DNA from: Clostridia bacterium
Lineage (GTDB): Bacteria; Bacillota; Clostridia; Christensenellales; UBA1242
Assembly (NCBI GenBank): GCA_017468205.1
Contig: JAFUJK010000015.1
Location: 1 to 45,595, forward strand
Direction of reading: 5' to 3'
Length of the DNA stretch: 45,595 nt
Shown: positions 39,886-45,595 of the stretch, one piece after another
Layout: every line of letters starts with the position of its first letter
Numbering within the stretch: position 1 is the first letter of the stretch
The notes under the pieces: model-generated
What the model was told of the DNA's origin: nothing
Databases searched by the model: none
The model's input: only the letters and a program-made list of their open reading frames with translations
Program-made: the position numbers and the translations under genes

Positions 39886-42494
39886 GCACAACTAAAACCA
39901 AAGAAAAGAAATTATCCGCAATGATGCAACATTATTGCGACAAAAAGCGTGAATATCCAGATTCGATTTTGTTTTATCGTTTGGGAGATTTTTACGAGAT
40001 GTTTTTTGAGGACGCTAAAACTGCTTCGCAAGCATTGGATATAACACTTACTGGTCGCGATTGTGGGCTTGATGAAAGGGCTCCTATGTGTGGTATCCCA
40101 TATCACGCGGCTGATAATTACATCGCAAAACTAACTGATATGGGTTACAAAGTCGCAATTTGTGAGCAACTTTCCGAACCTATAAAGGGCCAAATGGTGG
40201 AGCGTGATGTAATCCGAGTTGTTACGCCAGGGACTGTGATGGAAGATAGCCAACTTATGCATAAGCGTAACAACTTTATCGCATCGGTTAGTTCGGAGCG
40301 TCCAACAATTGTAGGGCTTTCGTGGATTGACCTATCCACTGGTGAATTTTATGTTCAACAATTTACCGGCGACAATGCTTTTGCAAAGTTAAGTGATGTT
40401 TTAGTAAGTATTGGCCCAAGCGAAATTATTGCAGACAAAAATTCTTGCTTTGAAAGTGTCAATTTGCAATGTTTAAAAATGTGTGCCGTTCCCAATTTTT
40501 ACAATCACAGAGATTCGGCATTTGATTATGACAATGCAAGATTAACAATTTTAAAACAGTTGAATGTGGGTAGTGTTGCTGAAATTAAATGCGATAAAAA
40601 ATCTCAAGCCATTTGTGCCGCTGGTGCATTAATTCATTACTTACTCGAAACTCAAAAACGCGATTTGACTCATATTAATGCTCTAAAAGTTATTAATGAT
40701 GGGCATTTTATGCACCTTGATATTAACTCACGACTCAATCTTGAATTGACTGAAACGATGTATGACCACAAAAAACGAGGTTCTCTTTTGTGGGTTCTTG
40801 ATAAAACAGATACGGCTATGGGATTGCGTTTGTTGACTAACTGGCTTGAACATCCTTTGCAAGACGAAGGGGAGATTAATGAGCGACTTGATGCAGTTGA
40901 GGAGTTGACTTTTGATACAATTGCACGTTCAGAATTGCATGAATATTTAAGTAAAATTAGCGATATTGAACGACTTTGCGGTAGGGCATCTTATGGAAAT
41001 CTCAACCCTAAAAACTGTCTATCATTGGGTGTAGCACTATCTCAATTGCCTCATATAAAGAGAATTGTATCCAAATTTAAGTCCAAAGTTTTGAAAAATT
41101 GTGTAAAAAATATCGCAGATTTATCAGGTCTTGCAAATATGCTTATAACTGCAATATCTGACGATGCTCCGACTAACATCAAAGATGGTGGATTTATCAA
41201 AGCAGGTTTCGACCCCGAGTTTGATAAATGTATAAATGCAAAAACGGATAGTAGAAATTGGATTAATGAACTCGAAGCGCGCGAACGCGAATTGACAGGG
41301 GAGAAAAGGCTCAAGATTGCATACAATCGCATTAGTGGTTATTATTTTGAAGTTCCAAAATCAGCATCAGAAAACTTACCTTTCAGATTCCAACGCACAC
41401 AAAGTCTTGCTAATGGTGATAGGTTTATTACTACCGATTTGAAGAAGTTGGAAGAAACGATACTTTATGCCGAGGAGCATAAAATTACGCTTGAACTTCA
41501 AATTTTCGACAAAATTCGCAAAGCAATACTTGATAATCTCACGGCAATCCAAGAAACAGGTCGACAATTAGCAATAATTGACTGTACGCTTTCGTTAGCT
41601 GATGTTTCTGTCGAAAACGATTATGTGCGCCCAACAATAAATCGAGAAATTAAAGGCTATAATATTTCATAATCGCGACATCCAGTTGTAGAAAAGTTGA
41701 TGAAAAATGAGCGTTTTGTGCCTAATGACCTTGATATTAATGAACAACAACGCACAATTATTATTACTGGTCCTAATATGGCAGGTAAGAGTACATTTAT
41801 GCGTCAAATTGCGCTTATCGTTCTTATGGCACATATGGGAAGTTTTGTCCCAGCCGATAATGCTGAAATTGCTCTAACTGACCGAATTTTTACTCGTATA
41901 GGTGCTAGCGACAATCTTGGTATGGGGCAGAGTACTTTTATGGTCGAAATGGCTGAGGTTTCTAATATTGTTAGAAATGCAACGAGCGATAGTCTTCTAA
42001 TTTTAGACGAAATTGGACGTGGTACTTCAACACAAGATGGCTTAAGCATTGCGTGGGCTGTTTTGGAATATCTCGCAACGACTATTAAGGCACGTACTCT
42101 TTTTGCAACGCACTATCACAAATTAACAGAATTGCAAGGACGACTTCCAGGTGTAATTAATATGCGCGTTACTGTTAGTGAATTTGATAATCAAATGTCA
42201 TTTTTGCGTAAAGTTGAATATGGTAGCACAAATCAAAGTTTCGGTGTTGAGGTAGCAAAACTTGCAGGTATTCCGCAAGTAATTATCCAACGTGCAAAAG
42301 AGGTTATGAAAGACCAAGAAAACTATGACAGCAAAGTTTTTGATACTGCAGTTGAAGATTATGATTACGATTTGGCAGAAATGCGAGCAAAATATGAAAT
42401 GTTGACAAATTTACTTAACGGCACAGATATAAACAATCTTACGCCAATTGAAGCGATAACAAAATTGGCAGAACTTAAACAAAAAATCAAGTAG
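39882..42494 (+). pseudogene. mutS: DNA mismatch repair protein MutS interrupted by an in-frame TAA
   Basis: MutS recognises mismatches and recruits MutL. The gene is full length (871 codons) and in one frame, but codon 597 (41670-41672) is TAA. Upstream are the mismatch-binding motif GDFYEMFFEDA near 30 and the connector, core and clamp domains. Directly after the stop the frame continues SRHPVVEKLMKNERFVPND, then Walker A TGPNMAGKST and Walker B LDEIGRGTST. The stop falls where the family reads (E/G)(S/G)RHPVVE, so a one-base change of GAA, CAA or AAA to TAA is likely. No frameshift is present. The ATPase half could begin at 41697/41700 but has no ribosome-binding site, so the locus is probably inactive unless the stop is a sequence error. 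Confidence 0.88.
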
Positions 42495-42501
42495 GAATTA
42501 T

Positions 42502-44379
42502 ATGGCAAAAATAAATATTTTAAAACCAGAGTTGTTTAACAAAATCGCCGCTGGTGAGGTTGTAGAGAAACCAGCGTCAATTGTAAAGGAATTGGTTGAA
42601 AATAGTATAGATGCAGGTGCAACCAAGGTTTCCATTCAAATTTATGAGGGTGGAATTAAGAAAATTGTTGTAAGCGATAATGGAAGCGGGATTTTGCCTG
42701 ATGATTTGGAACCAGCTTTTATGCCTCACGCAACAAGTAAAATTGCACACGAAGATGATTTGTATAATATTGCAACTTTGGGGTTCCGCGGTGAAGCCCT
42801 TGCTTCTATTGCATCCGTAAGTGAAGTGGAGGTAATTTCAAAAACCGCAACGCACAATGGGCATAGCATCAAATTATCAGGCGGAAAAGTTATTGCAAAA
42901 GGGGAGAAAGGTTCGCCTTTGGGTACTTATTTTAGTGTTGAAAATCTATTTTTTAACACACCAGCGCGCCAAAAATTCTTGAAAAAACCCAAAAAAGAAG
43001 AAAGTGAATGTACTTCGCTTATTTCAAAACTAATTTTGGCAAACCCAAATGTAGCGATTAAATATAGTGCCGATGATAAAATAGTTTATTCTAGTTCGGG
43101 GCAGGGGTTGCAAGATGCAATTTTTGCAATTTATGGAGCTCAAATTATAGATTCTCTTATTCCTGTAAATGTTGAGAACGAAAAATATTCGCTAAAAGGT
43201 TATATTGGTAAAACTTCGTATTTCAAGTCTAACAGGACCTATCAAACAATTATGATAAACGGTCGTTGGGTATCAGAAAGTATAGTGAATGTTGCTGTCT
43301 CGCAATGTTATGAGTCATATATGATGAAGCATTGTTTTCCGTTCTGTGTTCTTTGTTTAAATTTGCCTAATGATGAAGTAGATGTTAATGTGCATCCAAA
43401 TAAACTAGAAGTGCGTTTCCAAGATTCTCGAGCAATCTTTGGCTTTGTTTATAATGCAATTACTGAGGCTATTTTTAATGATTTAACACAAAAAACCACG
43501 CAAGAGATTGAACAAACACAACAAGAATTTAATTTAACGCGCGCGCCAGAAAGTGTAGAAGATGCAAAATTGCCTGAAAAACAAGAGTTAAATCTTAATT
43601 TCATATTGGACAATCAACCCAAAAATGATGAAGTTATGCATTCTTCTGCTGAATGTCCTATTTTGAATGAATTAGTTATTAACAAACTCATTGATTCTGT
43701 TAAGCCTGCAAAATACGAAGTGAAAGAAGAAAAGCCAGTATTTATCCCACAGCCTACACAACAACAATTAATTAAAGAAGAAATAGTTGACAAAAATGCA
43801 TTTTTATCAAGTAGAGTGATTGGAAAAGCCTTTAATACATTTGTAATAATGGAATTAGACGACGAATTGTGCTTTATTGACCAGCACGCAGCTCACGAAC
43901 GACTGCTTTTTGATAGATTTGTATCACAAATTAAGGATAAAGAAGTATCAAGTCAGCCTCTTTTGTTACCTTATAATATAGATGTTAATAGTCAAGAGGA
44001 GCAATTTGTGCTTGATAACCTTGAAATGTTGCGTTCATTAGGCTTCGACATTGAACCTTTTGGTAATTTATCATTCAAAATTTCTGCAATTCCTAGCATT
44101 TTGCCTGATTTAAATGTTGAAAAATTTTTTGAAAACTTCCTTTCAAACTTAAATAATTTTAAACAAATGAAAAGTTTGGATTTAATTAGGGATAATCTCT
44201 CCGAAACGGCTTGTAAACACTCGGTTAAGGGTGGGGACGACCTCGATAAGGACGAACTTGTAAAACTTGTGCGTGGGGTAGGGGACGGCAATGTTACATT
44301 ACAATGTCCTCACGGCAGACCTTTTGTAGTAAAATTTAAGCGACGCGATATAGATAAATGGTTTAGAAGGATTGTATAA
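42502..44379 (+). CDS. mutL: DNA mismatch repair protein MutL
   Basis: MutL links MutS to strand incision. The 625 residues have an intact GHKL ATPase domain (EVVEKPASIVKELVENSIDAGA in parts, DNGSGI, TLGFRGEALASI) and a C-terminal dimerisation domain with DQHAAHERLLFD near 466, the endonuclease motif DQHAx2Ex4E region found in organisms lacking MutH. The last two family motifs (CxHG-like CPHGRP near 608) are present. The gene is intact although mutS before it is interrupted. Its stop overlaps the miaA ATG by one base. Confidence 0.94.
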   Translation: MAKINILKPELFNKIAAGEVVEKPASIVKELVENSIDAGATKVSIQIYEGGIKKIVVSDNGSGILPDDLEPAFMPHATSKIAHEDDLYNIATLGFRGEALASIASVSEVEVISKTATHNGHSIKLSGGKVIAKGEKGSPLGTYFSVENLFFNTPARQKFLKKPKKEESECTSLISKLILANPNVAIKYSADDKIVYSSSGQGLQDAIFAIYGAQIIDSLIPVNVENEKYSLKGYIGKTSYFKSNRTYQTIMINGRWVSESIVNVAVSQCYESYMMKHCFPFCVLCLNLPNDEVDVNVHPNKLEVRFQDSRAIFGFVYNAITEAIFNDLTQKTTQEIEQTQQEFNLTRAPESVEDAKLPEKQELNLNFILDNQPKNDEVMHSSAECPILNELVINKLIDSVKPAKYEVKEEKPVFIPQPTQQQLIKEEIVDKNAFLSSRVIGKAFNTFVIMELDDELCFIDQHAAHERLLFDRFVSQIKDKEVSSQPLLLPYNIDVNSQEEQFVLDNLEMLRSLGFDIEPFGNLSFKISAIPSILPDLNVEKFFENFLSNLNNFKQMKSLDLIRDNLSETACKHSVKGGDDLDKDELVKLVRGVGDGNVTLQCPHGRPFVVKFKRRDIDKWFRRIV

Positions 44380-45101
44380 TGCAAAAACTATTAATTATTG
44401 GTGGAAGTACCGCTGTTGGAAAGTCTGATTTTGCAATAAATTTGTCAAAATTTTTGAATATGGAGATAATTTCTGCTGACTCCATACAAGTATACAAAGG
44501 TATTGAAGTCGCTACTTCAAAGCCTAGTAAAGAAGAACAATCCCAGTGCAAGCATCATTTGGTTGATTTTGTTAGCCCATTTGAGACTTTTAATGCGTAT
44601 GATTTTGTTCAAAATGCGACAAAAGCGCTTGAAGAAATTGTAAATTCGGGCAAATTGCCCGTAATTGTGGGTGGAACTGGATTGTATATTGATAGTTTTG
44701 TGTATGGTTTTGACTTTGAAGGCTCAAAAACAGCACCAAAATTTGATTACAAATACGTATTTTTGAATGATGATAGGGAAGTTATTTATTCAAAAATTAA
44801 TCATCGCGTTGACAAAATGATTGAAAATGGTTTAGTTGATGAGGTGAAAGTGTTACGAAAAATAGGACTTACAAAGGATTGTCAGTGTATGCAAGCGATT
44901 GGGTACAAGGAAATTTGGGACTATCTTGACGGCGAATCAACACTTGACGAGGCGATAGAGTTAATGAAAAAGAACACCCGAAATTATGCAAAACGTCAAC
45001 TTACGTGGTTTAGAAATAATAATTCCGAAGAATGGCACCGTAAAGATGTCGAAAAATTAACAAATTTGTTAGTTGAATATTTTATCGAATATAAAAAATA
45101 A
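44379..45101 (+). CDS. miaA: tRNA dimethylallyltransferase MiaA, compact form
   Basis: MiaA transfers a dimethylallyl group to A37 of tRNAs reading UNN codons, making the substrate of MiaB. P-loop GGSTAVGKS is at residues 8-16, SADSIQVYKG near 34 and GGTGLYIDSFVYGFDF near 98. Normal MiaA is about 300-320 aa; this has 240. After GFDFEG the chain jumps to PKFDYKYVFLNDDREVIYSKI, missing about 65 residues that usually hold the helical insertion with the HPNDxxRxxRALE motif. The C-terminal RNYAKRQLTWFR motif is intact. The gene is not frameshifted, so the loss looks natural rather than a decay product. Confidence 0.9.
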   Translation: MQKLLIIGGSTAVGKSDFAINLSKFLNMEIISADSIQVYKGIEVATSKPSKEEQSQCKHHLVDFVSPFETFNAYDFVQNATKALEEIVNSGKLPVIVGGTGLYIDSFVYGFDFEGSKTAPKFDYKYVFLNDDREVIYSKINHRVDKMIENGLVDEVKVLRKIGLTKDCQCMQAIGYKEIWDYLDGESTLDEAIELMKKNTRNYAKRQLTWFRNNNSEEWHRKDVEKLTNLLVEYFIEYKK

Positions 45102-45124
45102 GAGCAATTTTTGCTCTTATTTTC
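45095..45124 (+). terminator. Terminator of the miaB-miaA operon
   Basis: A 13-bp stem AAAATAAGAGCAA/TTGCTCTTATTTT (45095-45107 with 45111-45123). Confidence 0.8.
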
Positions 45125-45127
45125 ACA

Positions 45128-45190
45128 TATTTCTAATTAATCCAACTACTTTTCCTATAATTGATACCTCGTCAAATATTATTTGTCTAG
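45128..45190 (-). pseudogene. C-terminal relic resembling LexA
   Basis: Read on the minus strand, a frame ending at the TGA at about 45126-45128 gives FDEVSIIGKVVGLIRNM, which looks like the last residues of LexA/S24 repressors (IxGKVVGLIR). Upstream, in the acetyltransferase gene, the frame no longer resembles LexA. lexA is commonly found near mutSL-miaA-hfq in Clostridia. The fragment is short, so the identification is tentative. Confidence 0.45.
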
Positions 45191-45595
45191 TGTAAGTTCA
45201 ATTTTTTCACAATCAATTGGTTTTTTAAATTTTTTAACTGAAAATGTGTCAGTTTTTTTAAATCCTAATTCATAAAACACTCTTAAAGCATTTTTTCTTT
45301 CCACTGTAACCGCATTAATTAGTTTTTTGACATTAAGTTCTTTTGCTTTTTCAATTAAAAGTTTCATAGAGGGGCGCATATAGCCTTTATTTCTAAATTT
45401 AGAATAAATTACAATACCCATTGCATAGTCATTTTTGTCATTATTATTTCCAATGTAATCTTCGTTATCTTTTATCTTATGAAAATCAACTGAACCAACG
45501 TACTCGTCAATATCTTTATCATAAATATAAAAGTAAAAGAAATCAGTATCATTCAACTTTTTGTACCAAGTTTCCCAATTTTTTTCGGGAAATTC
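45179..45595 (-). CDS. GNAT-family N-acetyltransferase, 5' end outside window
   Basis: The frame is open to the window edge; an internal TTG at 45558-45556 is not a credible start because residues before it (EFPEKNWETWYKKL) continue a normal GNAT protein. About 138 residues are visible. IYDKDIDEYVGSVDFHKI is followed by AMGIVIYSKFRNKGYM, the acetyl-CoA-binding motif A in an R-x-K/R-G-Y form, then AVTVERKNALRVFYELGFKKTDTF. The substrate is unknown. Its 3' end runs into a LexA-like relic, suggesting the gene was inserted at that point. Confidence 0.8.
   Translation of the reverse strand, partial: EFPEKNWETWYKKLNDTDFFYFYIYDKDIDEYVGSVDFHKIKDNEDYIGNNNDKNDYAMGIVIYSKFRNKGYMRPSMKLLIEKAKELNVKKLINAVTVERKNALRVFYELGFKKTDTFSVKKFKKPIDCEKIELTLDK

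Noticed and set aside
41697..42494. Second half of mutS as an independent MutS2- or ATPase-only gene
   Set aside because: It continues the MutS family sequence without a gap in the same frame, starting mid-domain, and lacks a ribosome-binding site.

Overview
The window comes from a low-GC, endospore-forming bacterium of the Firmicutes, most likely an uncultured Clostridia-type organism. The evidence is a large set of sporulation genes in the order usual for Clostridia (spoIIGA-sigE-sigG-ylmC; spoIIIAA to AH; asp23-nusB-xseA-xseB; argR; spoIVB-spo0A; spoIIM; dacF; spoVAC-AD-AE; yunB), a phenylalanine T-box leader and sigma-A, sigma-E and sigma-F type promoters. No rRNA, tRNA, IS element, phage or CRISPR array was seen, and species cannot be named from the sequence alone.

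Layout. 1-1500: the 3' end of a secreted InlB-like repeat protein, then a block of interspersed palindromic repeats. 1502-4195 (minus): an ABC importer of the thiamine-precursor/sulfonate/nitrate type. 4330-8319: pgsA, a small membrane protein, then spoIIGA-sigE, sigG and ylmC. 8344-8946 (minus): mscL. 9276-10908: a second InlB-like surface protein whose reading frame is broken by an 11-G tract just after the start codon; ten Gs would restore it, so it looks phase-variable and OFF in this copy. 10994-15761: the spoIIIA operon behind a clear sigma-E promoter. 15820-18023: asp23-nusB-xseA-xseB. 18059-23444: a membrane protein, argR, spoIVB, a Spo0A homologue with a degenerate receiver domain, spoIIM and dacF. 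23514-25621: an accessory island with two apparent small structured RNAs driven by near-identical promoters, a leaderless SDR gene, an RHS-repeat relic and an orphan immunity-like gene. 25689-27473 (minus): an Asn/Thr-rich secreted protein. 27602-30151: spoVAC-AD-AE and yunB. 30173-36169: T-box, pheS, pheT, a cysteine desulfurase and thiI. 36196-38451 (minus): a class A penicillin-binding protein. 38563-45101: miaB-mutS-mutL-miaA as one overlapping operon, with an in-frame TAA inside mutS and a MiaA lacking its usual insertion. The end holds a short LexA-like C-terminal relic and a partial GNAT acetyltransferase.

How the genes fit together. Much of the window is the control and execution of sporulation: Spo0A, the mother-cell protease/sigma pair SpoIIGA/SigE, forespore SigG, the SpoIIIA channel, the SpoIVB signalling protease, engulfment (SpoIIM), dipicolinate uptake (SpoVA) and peptidoglycan enzymes (DacF, PBP). 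A second theme is tRNA modification (MiaA, MiaB, ThiI with its desulfurase) and DNA maintenance (MutS, MutL, exonuclease VII). The most interesting signals are the G-tract switch, the broken mutS (which, if real, would speed up such switching), the receiver-dead Spo0A with phased A/T motifs on both sides of its gene, and the twin-promoter small RNAs.
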